DNA of 60,944 nt from Aliivibrio finisterrensis. Lineage in GTDB: Bacteria > Pseudomonadota > Gammaproteobacteria > Enterobacterales > Vibrionaceae. The stretch's first letter is position 1, and every line of letters begins with the position of its first letter. The stretch lies in the NCBI RefSeq assembly GCF_008933155.1, contig NZ_WBVP01000020.1:1-60944 (forward strand), given 5' to 3'. The position numbers and the translations under genes were made by a program. The notes beneath the pieces are model-generated. The model made no database searches. It saw only the letters and a list, made by a program, of their open reading frames with translations, and was not told the DNA's origin. Positions 18,769-28,597 of this stretch are shown here, piece by piece.

Positions 18769-19746
18769 ATGACCTTATTGCCTTCACAAGATCAAACTGA
18801 AAACACAGATATGCTAACTGAAATTTCGATTCTTTATTACCAAGAAGGAGCAACGCAGGAAGAGATATCGAAAAAATTTGGTTTATCTCGCGCTAAAGTA
18901 GGTCGCATGCTAAGAAAAGCTCGAGAAGAAGGTATAGTCGAAATTACGGTAAAATTTCATCCTGTCTACAGTGCACAGCTAGAACAAAAATTGGTTGAGA
19001 GATTCAATCTAAAACGTGCGCTTATTTCGTTAGATCAACCTAATACTAATGAACAACGTAAGCAAGTAGCTGCTTTGGTCAGTTCATATTTAAACAATAA
19101 TTTACAAGATGATATGGCGGTCGCTGTTGGTCAAGGCCAAAATGTGGCAGCAGTTGCTGATCACTCAGGTATCGTTTCTCATCGTAATGCACGGTTTGTT
19201 TCTGCTATTGGGGGCACGCATCGTAGTGGTGATATTATTAATGCCGATCATATCTGCCGTCGCTTAGCCAAAAAATACGGCGGCAGCAGTGAGACCCTTT
19301 ATGCACCCGCTTACGTAAATGACCCAAGCTTACGCTCTGCTTTTATGGAACACACCACAATTAAAGAGACATTAAATCAAGCACGTAAAGCCGAATTTGC
19401 TTTAGTGGGTATTGGTGATATGGACGAGAACAGCCATATGGTTAAACTAGGCTTCTTTACTCCAAAAGAATTTGTTGAAGCACGCCTTAATGATGGCATT
19501 GTCGGTGATATAGGCGGTTTTGATTTCTTTAAGTTAGATGGCTCAAACGCAGATACCTTAATGCGTGGTCGAGTGATTGGACTTGAAATGGAAGATCTCC
19601 GTCAGATCTCGAATGTTATTGCCATGGCCAGTGAAAGCCGTAAAGCACTCTCTATTATGGGTGCATTAAGAACTGGGGTTATTGATGTGCTTGCTACCAG
19701 TGTTAGTTGCGCAATGGCATTGTTAAACCTTGCTGAAAATGAATAA
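18769..19746 (+). CDS. SorC/DeoR-type sugar-binding transcriptional regulator
   Basis: A 325-residue protein. The N-terminal helix-turn-helix (about 22-60, GATQEEISKKFGLSRAKVGRMLRKAREEGIV) is followed by the SorC-family effector domain that binds phosphorylated sugars. Similar regulators control deoxyribonucleoside catabolism (Bacillus DeoR senses deoxyribose-5-phosphate). Its position behind deoD suggests it senses a product of nucleoside breakdown and controls the operon; this is inference. Confidence 0.9.
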   Translation: MTLLPSQDQTENTDMLTEISILYYQEGATQEEISKKFGLSRAKVGRMLRKAREEGIVEITVKFHPVYSAQLEQKLVERFNLKRALISLDQPNTNEQRKQVAALVSSYLNNNLQDDMAVAVGQGQNVAAVADHSGIVSHRNARFVSAIGGTHRSGDIINADHICRRLAKKYGGSSETLYAPAYVNDPSLRSAFMEHTTIKETLNQARKAEFALVGIGDMDENSHMVKLGFFTPKEFVEARLNDGIVGDIGGFDFFKLDGSNADTLMRGRVIGLEMEDLRQISNVIAMASESRKALSIMGALRTGVIDVLATSVSCAMALLNLAENE

Positions 19747-19852
19747 GAAAACCTCTTTCCTTCCTTTTTAACTGGATCGCATATCCAGAAAATAGTTCGT
19801 GACTTCAATAGATTAGTAGATATATTGATTGAATGAATAAGGAAGGATAGCT

Positions 19853-21316
19853 GTGAAAGAATCTAAAAATAAGATCATTTCTAACCTAAAAGCACTAGAA
19901 TTAATCGTCGGAGACGATGCCTCAAATACACTGAAAGAAGCCAAGTACCTGCTAGACCTCTCAGAAAAAAATCATTTTAAATATGGAGTAGCATACTCAA
20001 AATTAATTATTTCTATTGCTCATTGGCATTTAATGGATTATCAGACTGGCTTTAAGTCTGCAAAAGAAGTCTTGCAGCTTCAACAAGAACTTGAAAATGA
20101 TAATTTACTTCCTTTAATTTTGCATACTTTAGCCTTACATTCGTGGGGACAAGCAAAACTTTTCTCTGCACAACAATACTGGATAAAAGCATTAGAGCAA
20201 TCTTCTCTTATTGGCAATCATGAAATTGAGATCGAAGCCTTAATAGGCCTTGGTAATGTCTGGCGTATGACAAACTGTCTTGAACAAGCAAATTCTACCC
20301 ACAATATTGCTGCACAGCGAGGCAACTATTATCGTATGCCTCATTTAGAAGCCAAGGCTTATATTCTACAAGCTTGGGATAGTTACTTATTATGTGATTA
20401 CCAAGCAATGCTGCCGATTTTATTCAAAGCAGAGAAGTTGCTAACAGATAATTCTAATTTAACTTGGAAAGCTGAAATCTACGACTTTCGAGGCCTTGCT
20501 TTTCTCGGTCTAGACGATCTTGATTCGGCACAAAAATGTTGTAGTTTAGCCAATCAACTTGCGATTCAGCATGATCTTATATGGATGAAAGCTCACTCTG
20601 CCATTAGTTTAGCTCGGATCGCTTCAGCTCAATCTCATTTCACCTTAGCTTATCAGTTATTAACTGGCGCAGAAGTCATCGCCCAGCAGTTTGACAAAGG
20701 GGAACTGCGCTCTCAAATTTGCCTTGAACAATCTAGGATCGCTGAACTGACTCAAAATTTTGAGCTCGCTCTATATTCTTACAAGCGCTATCGTCAATAT
20801 GAAATTGCATTAATTCAAGAACAGTCAAGCTCTTTAGGCCGTGATAAAACTAGCACTTCAAAAGAGCGGTTGGATATTCGAGCAAAGAACTTAATTCAGC
20901 GCATCGAAATGCAGTTAAAATTCAACTCAATGTCATCGCTTACCTATTTATTACCACGAAAAAAATGGTATGCTCACCTTAAATCAATACTCACAAATGT
21001 ATTATCTGATGAATATCATTTAATTATGATAACCGACCCTTCTGAAGATAAAATTAATAACCTTATGTTATTAGGTCACCATTATTGCAAACAAGGCGAT
21101 AGTATTACTCGTTTAAATGACACTGAGATAGCTATTCTTATCAACGAAAATAAAAATAAGTCTCAAGAGATCGCGCATTCAATATCAACATTACTTTCAA
21201 CTTACCCTTGGTCCCGTTACTCACTGAATGTTTCAATACCATCAGTTACACATTTTAGTTTGTATGAATTAAATCATCACGCAACATTATCCCAAATGCA
21301 AATGGAGATCATATAG
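19853..21316 (+). CDS. TPR protein with degenerate GGDEF-like C-terminus
   Basis: A 487-residue cytoplasmic protein. Residues about 1-310 form repeated helical pairs of TPR type. The C-terminal part (about 360-487) follows the layout of a GGDEF domain but has LNDTE at 421-425 (in TRLNDTEIAILIN) where the catalytic GGDEF should be, so it should be inactive as a cyclase. It overlaps the start of the next gene, a TPR-GGDEF protein, by one base (TAGTG), so the pair is translationally coupled and may act together. GTG start with an AAGGA ribosome-binding site. Confidence 0.75.
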   Translation: MKESKNKIISNLKALELIVGDDASNTLKEAKYLLDLSEKNHFKYGVAYSKLIISIAHWHLMDYQTGFKSAKEVLQLQQELENDNLLPLILHTLALHSWGQAKLFSAQQYWIKALEQSSLIGNHEIEIEALIGLGNVWRMTNCLEQANSTHNIAAQRGNYYRMPHLEAKAYILQAWDSYLLCDYQAMLPILFKAEKLLTDNSNLTWKAEIYDFRGLAFLGLDDLDSAQKCCSLANQLAIQHDLIWMKAHSAISLARIASAQSHFTLAYQLLTGAEVIAQQFDKGELRSQICLEQSRIAELTQNFELALYSYKRYRQYEIALIQEQSSSLGRDKTSTSKERLDIRAKNLIQRIEMQLKFNSMSSLTYLLPRKKWYAHLKSILTNVLSDEYHLIMITDPSEDKINNLMLLGHHYCKQGDSITRLNDTEIAILINENKNKSQEIAHSISTLLSTYPWSRYSLNVSIPSVTHFSLYELNHHATLSQMQMEII

Positions 21317-22899
21317 TGGATAATCTATTAACTCGCATTTCATCCAAAGGAATAGACTTAATGGCACTTAACTCTCAGCAGTCATTAATGCTCTGGCACT
21401 ATGTTGTTGATGAATTTGCCGAGTCTAATACTGAAAAAGCATATGCTCTACTGATGTGCTCTGAATTTGAAGTTGAATTCAATCAAACACAAAAAAGCAT
21501 ACAGCATTTACAGCGGGCTTTATTACTTTTATCTCTACCCGATAATATTGACCTAATATTACAAATCTACTCTTCTCTCAGTTATAGATATACTGATATT
21601 GGAGAATACCAATCTGCTTTAGAGAACTTATATTCTCTTTCTAAACTTGCTGTTGATTTTGGAGATAATGAATTTTATATTCAATCGATTTTAGGGATAG
21701 GTAATTTATGCTCTATATATGGCGACCATTTAAAAGCATTACGTTACTATCAAAAAATAGAATCTTTAAGTAAAACCATACAAAGTAATAACCTTTCATT
21801 ACGTTATCGGCTATATATTGTAGCTTGTTTATTAGACCTAAATAGATTATCAAAAGCAAAGCAATTATTAAATGAATGTCATGTTATTAAGTATGTATCT
21901 GACGATCTCCAACTAATGATGCAGGTGCAATTGTATTCAGCTAAATTACTTCGATTACAAAATAAACCTCAAACAGCATTAGATGCATTAATTGTATTTC
22001 GTAAAGAAAATATTAACCTAGATTCGTTTCCATGGTTGAACAAACTCTTTTCTATTGAGGCATCCTATTGCCTTATTCAATTGCAACGTGGAGAGTTAGC
22101 CGATGTTCTAATCACTCATCAGTTAAAGCGAACTAAAAAATATTCGCAAGGTTATTATATCCGTCAATTATTGGATGTAAAAAGTGATGCACTTGCAAGT
22201 TGTCATAACTTTTCAGCAGCGCTTAAATGCGAAAAAGAAGCACATCAGCTTACTGTTGCTATAGTTAAACACTTCCCTATCAATGAACTTGGCGGGCATG
22301 CTTTACGTCGCTTAACTCGCTTAGAGCTGCAACTGCGCTTAAATATATCTGAATCTGAAAATATAAAGCTCAAAAAAGTATCAGATGAACAAAAAGATAC
22401 AGTAGCTAAATTACAAAAAGATGTATTCCACGACAGTTTAACTAAACTATTTAATCATCGCTGGTATAAATCAACCTTTGCTAACGAAATTAAGCCTAAA
22501 TTAGCAACCTATCAACTTCTTGTCATTGATATCGATAATTTTAAATCTATCAATGATGAATACTCTCACCTTACTGGTGACGTTGTACTTAAGTTGGTTG
22601 CACGAATCATTGAAGAATCATCAGGCTCTAATAATTATGCCTTACGATACGGTGGTGAAGAGTTTATCATCATTGTTGCTTCAAATGATCAACAATATGG
22701 TAAAGAAATAGCGGATCGCTGCCGCTTAAGCATTTCTAATTTTGATTGGCACGAGACCTTGCAAGACAGGCTTGTTACTGTAAGCATAGGTATGACGGTA
22801 TGCCAGCATAATGAAGATATAAATACAACCTTCCTACGAGCTGACAAAGCATTATACCAAGCTAAGCGCTCAGGAAAAAATAGAGTTTGTATTTACTAA
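21316..22899 (+). CDS. TPR diguanylate cyclase (GGEEF)
   Basis: A 527-residue protein. N-terminal TPR-like repeats (about 20-340) are followed by a coiled-coil linker (about 343-375) and a complete GGDEF domain. Substrate motif VIDIDNFKSINDEYSH, catalytic GGEEF at 446-450 and the C-terminal ALYQAKRSGKNRV are all intact, so c-di-GMP synthesis is expected. I see no RxxD inhibitory site at the usual place before GGEEF. No membrane segment or signal peptide is visible; the TPRs may bind a partner, perhaps the coupled upstream protein. Confidence 0.88.
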   Translation: MDNLLTRISSKGIDLMALNSQQSLMLWHYVVDEFAESNTEKAYALLMCSEFEVEFNQTQKSIQHLQRALLLLSLPDNIDLILQIYSSLSYRYTDIGEYQSALENLYSLSKLAVDFGDNEFYIQSILGIGNLCSIYGDHLKALRYYQKIESLSKTIQSNNLSLRYRLYIVACLLDLNRLSKAKQLLNECHVIKYVSDDLQLMMQVQLYSAKLLRLQNKPQTALDALIVFRKENINLDSFPWLNKLFSIEASYCLIQLQRGELADVLITHQLKRTKKYSQGYYIRQLLDVKSDALASCHNFSAALKCEKEAHQLTVAIVKHFPINELGGHALRRLTRLELQLRLNISESENIKLKKVSDEQKDTVAKLQKDVFHDSLTKLFNHRWYKSTFANEIKPKLATYQLLVIDIDNFKSINDEYSHLTGDVVLKLVARIIEESSGSNNYALRYGGEEFIIIVASNDQQYGKEIADRCRLSISNFDWHETLQDRLVTVSIGMTVCQHNEDINTTFLRADKALYQAKRSGKNRVCIY

Positions 22900-22922
22900 A
22901 AAGAATATTAACCAAAAACTAA

Positions 22923-22946
22923 AAAGCCAGCATTCATGCTGGCTTT
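22923..22946. terminator. Terminator after the TPR-GGDEF operon
   Basis: AAAGCCAGCAT/ATGCTGGCTTT form an 11-bp perfect hairpin with a 2-nt central gap, between convergent genes. Confidence 0.85.
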
Positions 22947-22963
22947 ATTTATTAATGAAATAC

Positions 22964-23155
22964 TTAACGATATAGACCAAGATCTTTTTGTAAGTGTTCC
23001 GATAATTCTGCAGTGTAATGTGTCGATGTTGTTTGGCCTTTGCCAAATAAGACATCAACAAAATGAGCAATCAATCCTTTGATATTTACTGAGTAGGCCT
23101 TCTTATCCAAAGAAGAAGTAGCGATGGTATTAACGTTCATTGCTGCTTGTGCCAT
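22964..23155 (-). CDS. Small protein of unknown function (63 aa)
   Basis: A 63-residue protein starting MAQAAMNVNTIATSSLDKK and containing an amphipathic segment (GLIAHFVDVLFGKG). The end, HLQKDLGLYR, resembles the C-terminus of DUF1127-like small proteins (KDLGL). The ATG is preceded by GGCAATC without a strong Shine-Dalgarno. Function unknown. Its own stop precedes a shared terminator. Confidence 0.6.
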   Translation of the reverse strand: MAQAAMNVNTIATSSLDKKAYSVNIKGLIAHFVDVLFGKGQTTSTHYTAELSEHLQKDLGLYR

Positions 23156-23476
23156 GATTGCCTCACTTAAAAGTTATTTTCGATTAGATGAGTGGATTTT
23201 AAGACTAATTTCACTGCTCAAAAAATGACTTTTTCTCTAAACTAACATTAGTTTTTCTAATGTAAAAATTACATTTAAAGGCAAGCAAAATAAATGCATA
23301 TAAAATCACAATGCACAATAAATTTGAATAGTTAGTCGCTAAATAAGAAGATTAAGCAGTTAGAGATGAATATATTATTTTATATGTTTCTAAATTGTTA
23401 ATTAAAACAAACCTCGGCTGCATTAGCTCTATTAGCCTAATGTAATAAGGCCCTCTTAAGTTAGAGGACCTCATTA
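23156..23476. other. AT-rich intergenic region
   Basis: Holds the presumed promoter of the 63-residue gene. Near 23446-23472 a hairpin (AGGCCCTCT / AGAGGACCT with one mismatch) could terminate the 29-residue ORF on the minus strand. I see nothing else. Confidence 0.4.
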
Positions 23477-23566
23477 TTATCCAGAGAATTGGACAAAGTA
23501 GGCAATAACGGCCCAGGCAGAAAACCACGCTACGACCAAAAGTTTATCGGATAAATCACCATCCAT
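23477..23566 (-). CDS. Putative 29-residue membrane peptide
   Basis: An ORF of 29 codons starting with ATG at 23566. It encodes MDGDLSDKLL, then a single hydrophobic helix with three tryptophan/aromatic positions (VVAWFSAWAVIAYFVQF), and ends SGstop. An AGG ribosome-binding site lies 9 bases upstream and a terminator-like hairpin follows. The layout is that of small single-pass membrane proteins that modulate larger complexes. Function unknown; it may be chance. Confidence 0.45.
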   Translation of the reverse strand: MDGDLSDKLLVVAWFSAWAVIAYFVQFSG

Positions 23567-23633
23567 ACAAAAACCTATTCACTTAATTCAAATTTACTCA
23601 TCTCATTTGAATTAATTGCAAAGCTCATGCCAA

Positions 23634-25382
23634 TTAAACAAGTACTCGTTTATTTTTGTGATACTGATTCAAACAAGCTGTTGGTTTCGCCAAATTAGGG
23701 TAATGTGATAAATAATCGATAAAACAATCGGCCATTGAAAAGGTCGTTGTTATACACTCACATTCTTTATTGAGTAAAGGTGCATAACCTTCTTTACCTT
23801 TAATGGTATAAGCGGTTGATGTTCCGAAATATACCTGTTCATCAAGGATAGGTGCCCAACCAATATCTTGGTGATAAATACTGAACTCAGTAATACGTTG
23901 GCCACTTGGCTTACTTGCTTCATAACAATAACGCATCTGTGATACATAAGGAAAACTACCTGAACCACTGCCAATAATCCCGTTATCCGTAGCATTGTCT
24001 ATAGCTCCTTCAATTGCCGCTTTAAGATGCCGCCCTTTGATACTATAGATGACAATTGGTATGGCAAAAGGCAAAACTTTTCCGGCAATATCAGAATAGG
24101 TGATATCACCTTGACTTAAGCCAGAACGCACTCCGCCTGCATTATGCATTGCGAATTGAACCCGATTATCCAATTGATGAGCCTTTGAATAAAAAGACTC
24201 TACAACCCATGGAGCAATATCACTTTGGCCTTTATCATCAGGGATCCGACGGTGTGATAAGTCTTCCGTACAGTGACCAATCACTTTTTGAGAAAGTCGA
24301 TCAACCTCACCACGGTATTTATCGATTAATAATCTTTCTATCTTAAGATCTTTTTCACAGACCTCTGCTAGGTCGAATGAATTAATCAATGCTAGTGTCT
24401 TTGATAAATGAGGTTCATCCATTTTTTGGGTGCATGCTTTGTCTTTGTAGGTCATATTATCCAAAAGTAAAATATTACGACCATTAAAACTCAATAACTC
24501 ACCATCTTCAGAGTATTCTAAATCACAATAGCCAAGTGCAAGTGCATGGCATCCAGCCTGAACAATATGTGTGTCATTAAAAAGCTCACCGTAATTATCA
24601 CGAGCTTCTAAACCGATATTTGAAAAATCACCCTGCAACACATGGCTATGCCCGCCAATGATCAAATCAATACCATTGACCACTTTTGCTAGTTGTTTAT
24701 CCCCCTCATAACCAAGGTGACTAACAATGATAACATTAGTTATGCCTTGAACGGCTAAATAGTCCACGGTGTTCTGTGCTGTTTTAATAGCATTCATAAA
24801 TGGTGTATCTGGATCTGGGCTTGCTAATACGTCCATTTGATCTATGGTTAAACCAAATACCGCGACATCCAAATTTCCTACTTTTTTAATCAAGTAGTTT
24901 GCAATGCCGAGTGTTGGATTAAAATCTAATATTCGTTCTTGTTGTTTTAATTGATGTCCCTTAGTTTGATCTTCTTGACTTAAATTCCAATTCCCCATAA
25001 GAATGGGAAAATGGGTATTGGCAATAAAGTCACTGACTAATTCATTACCTAAATCAAACTCATGATTACCAAGAACCATACCATCTAAAGGGAGTTGATT
25101 TAGTAAATCAGCATTTGCCTTTCCCTTATATAAAGAGAAATATAAGGTCCCTTGAAAACAATCGCCAGCATGGAAAAAAACGGTATTCCCCCCTTTTGCT
25201 TTTGCTTCCTCGGTAAGGAGTGAGACTTGGTGAGATATTCGCGCAAAACCACCACATTTAATATAATATTTCTCACCAACATCACTGTGTAATGCGATCA
25301 CTGATTCATCAAAATAAGAGTGTGTATCATTAATATGCATCACTCTTAAAACATGATCCTTTTGATTTTTCATTGATTTCAT
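23634..25382 (-). CDS. Bifunctional metallophosphatase / 5'-nucleotidase family protein
   Basis: A 582-residue protein. The N-terminal calcineurin-like metallophosphatase domain has HINDTHSYF at about 15-23, GNHEFDLG for the GNHE motif, and SHLGYEGD and GGHSHV for later metal ligands. The C-terminal 5'-nucleotidase domain includes NAGGVRSGL and the aromatic substrate clamp region. No signal peptide is visible, so unlike UshA it may be cytoplasmic. Expected to dephosphorylate nucleotides or related phosphoesters. Confidence 0.9.
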   Translation of the reverse strand: MKSMKNQKDHVLRVMHINDTHSYFDESVIALHSDVGEKYYIKCGGFARISHQVSLLTEEAKAKGGNTVFFHAGDCFQGTLYFSLYKGKANADLLNQLPLDGMVLGNHEFDLGNELVSDFIANTHFPILMGNWNLSQEDQTKGHQLKQQERILDFNPTLGIANYLIKKVGNLDVAVFGLTIDQMDVLASPDPDTPFMNAIKTAQNTVDYLAVQGITNVIIVSHLGYEGDKQLAKVVNGIDLIIGGHSHVLQGDFSNIGLEARDNYGELFNDTHIVQAGCHALALGYCDLEYSEDGELLSFNGRNILLLDNMTYKDKACTQKMDEPHLSKTLALINSFDLAEVCEKDLKIERLLIDKYRGEVDRLSQKVIGHCTEDLSHRRIPDDKGQSDIAPWVVESFYSKAHQLDNRVQFAMHNAGGVRSGLSQGDITYSDIAGKVLPFAIPIVIYSIKGRHLKAAIEGAIDNATDNGIIGSGSGSFPYVSQMRYCYEASKPSGQRITEFSIYHQDIGWAPILDEQVYFGTSTAYTIKGKEGYAPLLNKECECITTTFSMADCFIDYLSHYPNLAKPTACLNQYHKNKRVLV

Positions 25383-25578
25383 ATCCTATCTAGAACCGTA
25401 TTTCAATTTAAGCAATCAGTTCACGGTAAACCATTTTTATAAACAATGCGTTAATTGGTAATATTTCAATACTTGGTCACTCATCTATCAGTATAATTGA
25501 TAAATGTGACTGCCATTGTGCTTTCATCGATTCAGTTGCTATATAGTTATTTATATAAGTCTCTGATAAGGAAGTGCT

Positions 25579-27213
25579 ATGCTCTTAGAACGAATCGAAG
25601 TTTCAGGATTTAGAGGCATCAAACGCTTATCTCTTTCTTTTGAACAATTGACAACCTTGATTGGCGAAAATACATGGGGAAAGTCATCGTTACTTGATGC
25701 CCTATCTATCGCCTTGCCTGTGTCTGGAGAGCTTCATCAGTTTACGTTAAAAGATTTCCATCAAGATCATTCTATCTCTTACACCCAAGACCAGCATATT
25801 CAAATTATTATTAGCTGGAAAACCACAGAAAACAACGAACATAAAGCAGGTCGTTACAGAAAGTTGTCTAGTTTATGGCAATCTAACCACAATGACCATG
25901 CTCAACGAATTTATTATCGCATTAGCGCAACGAATAATGAGGGAAAGATTAGCTCATCAAGTTCGTTTCTCGATAATGAAGGCAATGTTTTACGTTATCA
26001 TAAAATTGAAAGTCTAGTGGCTGAGTTAATACGCCTTCATCCCGTCATTCGTATTCGAGATTCTCGTCGCCTGCAATCTGACGATACGCTTGATACCCTT
26101 TCTAATGACCGAATTGAACGACGAATAAATAATACCTGTCGTCGACTTATCACCGCTCCGGGCCAAGTAAATAGTGGCGAAATTAAAAGCGCCTTGCATT
26201 CTATGCAGTCTTTAGTGGAACATTACTTTGCATTTAAAGGACATAAAAGAAACGAGCAACACAAAATTCATGATGATCTCTTTTTTGGTCAAAAAACAGA
26301 AGGCGTTTCACTAACCCAGTTTATTAATCAAAACAAAAATAAACAAACTAAGCTCCTTCTACTTGGACTGTTAAATACTTATCTAAGAGCAAAGGGACCT
26401 AATACACTAAAAAAATCAGCTCGCCCTCTTATGATCATCGAAGATCCAGAAGGACGGTTACACCCAACACAGTTAATTCAAGCTTGGTCCCTACTTAATC
26501 ATATTCCCATGCAAAAGATATTGACCACAAATAGCAGTGAATTATTGAGCGCCGTTCCTTTATGCTCTATACGTAGATTAGTCAGAGAATCAGACTCTAC
26601 TTCAAGCTATTCTATCTCTCCAACCAGCTTATCTCGTGATGATTTACGACGTATTACGTTTCATATTCGCTTTCAACGTTCTAATGCCTTATTTGCGCGT
26701 TGCTGGTTACTGGTTGAGGGGGAAACTGAGGTATGGCTATTTAATGAGATGGCTCGCCTTCTAGGATATAACTTAGCTGCTGAAGGCGTACAGATCATTG
26801 AATTTGCACAATCAGGATTAAAGTCATTAATTAAAGTAGCAAAAGCGCTTCATATTGAATGGCACGTTGTAACCGATGGTGATGCCGCTGGTAAGAAGTA
26901 TGCGTTTGTAGTTAAAAATCAATTAGGTAATGAGCATGAACGACATCGACTCACTGAATTACCGCGTAAAGACATCGAGCATTATCTTTATTATAATGGT
27001 TTTGAGGATTTATTTAGAGAACTTTCTAATATTTCAAAGGGTCAGCCGATCCCACCGAAAAAAATTATTATTAAAACATTAAAAAAATATGCGAAACCTG
27101 ATTTAGCCTTAGCGATTGTCCAATATAGCGAAGAACAAGGTGTTGATATCATTCCATTGTTATTACGCTGGACTTTAAAAAGAACGGTAACCATGGCAAA
27201 AGGTCAAGGGTGA
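25579..27213 (+). CDS. ybjD: OLD-family ATP-dependent endonuclease-like protein YbjD
   Basis: A 544-residue protein close in layout to E. coli YbjD (about 552). The N-terminal SMC/RecF-like ATPase has Walker A GENTWGKSS at about 30-38 and IIEDPEGRLHP as Walker B/signature region. The C-terminal TOPRIM domain has LLVEGETEVW and VTDGDAAGKK. OLD-family proteins are ATPase-nucleases in DNA repair or phage defence. YbjD itself has no firmly assigned role. Confidence 0.88.
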   Translation: MLLERIEVSGFRGIKRLSLSFEQLTTLIGENTWGKSSLLDALSIALPVSGELHQFTLKDFHQDHSISYTQDQHIQIIISWKTTENNEHKAGRYRKLSSLWQSNHNDHAQRIYYRISATNNEGKISSSSSFLDNEGNVLRYHKIESLVAELIRLHPVIRIRDSRRLQSDDTLDTLSNDRIERRINNTCRRLITAPGQVNSGEIKSALHSMQSLVEHYFAFKGHKRNEQHKIHDDLFFGQKTEGVSLTQFINQNKNKQTKLLLLGLLNTYLRAKGPNTLKKSARPLMIIEDPEGRLHPTQLIQAWSLLNHIPMQKILTTNSSELLSAVPLCSIRRLVRESDSTSSYSISPTSLSRDDLRRITFHIRFQRSNALFARCWLLVEGETEVWLFNEMARLLGYNLAAEGVQIIEFAQSGLKSLIKVAKALHIEWHVVTDGDAAGKKYAFVVKNQLGNEHERHRLTELPRKDIEHYLYYNGFEDLFRELSNISKGQPIPPKKIIIKTLKKYAKPDLALAIVQYSEEQGVDIIPLLLRWTLKRTVTMAKGQG

Positions 27214-27227
27214 CTCATTTTTTAGTA

Positions 27228-27258
27228 TAAAAAACGCCAGTCATGAAAGTGGCTGGCG
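27228..27258 (-). terminator. Terminator of aroG
   Basis: CGCCAG (27235-27240) pairs with CTGGCG (27253-27258). On the minus strand the hairpin is followed by TTTTTT. It may also serve the convergent ybjD. Confidence 0.8.
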
Positions 27259-27292
27259 CTTCATTATTCTAAATAACTTAAATTCAGATAAC

Positions 27293-28345
27293 TTACTTAT
27301 TTCTACGAGCAGTTACCGCATCAGCTAATTGGCGAAGTACGGTTTCTGTATCATCCCAACCGATGCATGCATCAGTAATTGATTGCCCATAAGTTTCGGC
27401 TTTTCCACAAACTAAATCTTGACGACCTTCGACAAGGTGACTTTCAATCATGACACCAAATACCGCGTCTTCACCACCAGAAATTTGACCACAAACATCA
27501 TCAGCAACGACCATCTGACGTTTAAAATCTTTTGAACTATTAGCATGACTAAAATCAATCATCACTTTTTCAGGTAAACCTGAAGCGGCTAGTTGCTCTT
27601 TCACTGGCTTAACATGAGCTGCGCTGTAGTTTGGCTCTTTACCACCACGAAGGATAATATGACAATCAGGGTTACCGGCCGTTTCAATAATTGCAGAGTG
27701 ACCATATTTAGTTACTGATAAGAAATGGTGAGAAGAACCTGCCGAGCGGATTGCATCAGTGGCAATTTTAATGTTGCCATCAGTACCATTCTTAAAACCA
27801 ACAGGACAAGAAAGACCTGAAGATAGCTCACGGTGAACTTGCGACTCAGTTGTACGTGCTCCGATAGCACCCCAGCTGATTAAGTCACCCATGTATTGTG
27901 GGGTGATCATATCTAAGAATTCACCAGCAGTAGGTAACCCCATATCAGTAAGATCAAGCAGCAACTTACGTCCCATACGTAGACCATCATTTAACTTAAA
28001 TGAATCATCCATGTACGGGTCATTGATTAACCCTTTCCAACCGACTGTTGTACGTGGTTTTTCAAAATAGACACGCATAACAACTTCAAGACGATCACCT
28101 AACTCATCACGTAATGTTTTAAGTTTTGCACCGTACTCTAAAGCCGCTTCAGTATCATGAATTGAACACGGGCCAATAATAACAAGAAGACGATCATCAT
28201 CACCTTGTAAAATATTATGGATAGCTTCGCGAGATTGAAATACGGTTTTCGCCGCAATCTCAGTCGCAGGGAATTTTTCTAAAATAGCTACAGGCGGTAA
28301 TAGTTCTTTTACTTTATTAATTCGTACATCATCAGTTTGATACAT
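27293..28345 (-). CDS. aroG: 3-deoxy-7-phosphoheptulonate synthase (class I DAHP synthase)
   Basis: The 350-residue length equals that of E. coli AroG. It condenses PEP and erythrose-4-phosphate, the first step of the shikimate pathway. Visible motifs: GPCSIHD, MRVYFEKPRTTVGWKG (PEP-binding arginines), VGFKNGTDG and the metal-binding DFSHANSSKD. The sequence fits the Phe-regulated isoenzyme, but the feedback specificity cannot be read with certainty. I do not see a convincing TyrR box upstream. Confidence 0.95.
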   Translation of the reverse strand: MYQTDDVRINKVKELLPPVAILEKFPATEIAAKTVFQSREAIHNILQGDDDRLLVIIGPCSIHDTEAALEYGAKLKTLRDELGDRLEVVMRVYFEKPRTTVGWKGLINDPYMDDSFKLNDGLRMGRKLLLDLTDMGLPTAGEFLDMITPQYMGDLISWGAIGARTTESQVHRELSSGLSCPVGFKNGTDGNIKIATDAIRSAGSSHHFLSVTKYGHSAIIETAGNPDCHIILRGGKEPNYSAAHVKPVKEQLAASGLPEKVMIDFSHANSSKDFKRQMVVADDVCGQISGGEDAVFGVMIESHLVEGRQDLVCGKAETYGQSITDACIGWDDTETVLRQLADAVTARRNK

Positions 28346-28597
28346 TGCTTCTCTTCCATTTATTTATGCAGTTTATTGTTTATATACTGCATCTTTATTC
28401 TCCATACTGTTAACGTAACGTGTCTTTAACTGTTGTGCAATGGTTAATTTAATATAAATTTGCTCTCGGCTGATTTTTAACATTTAGCAGGTATAACTTC
28501 ATATTTTGATTAAAAATCAATCACTCTATTAAGAATCACTTCTTTAGCTTTATGAATATGTTACAGTAAGTTTAGTTCTCAAATGCTAGGATGAATT

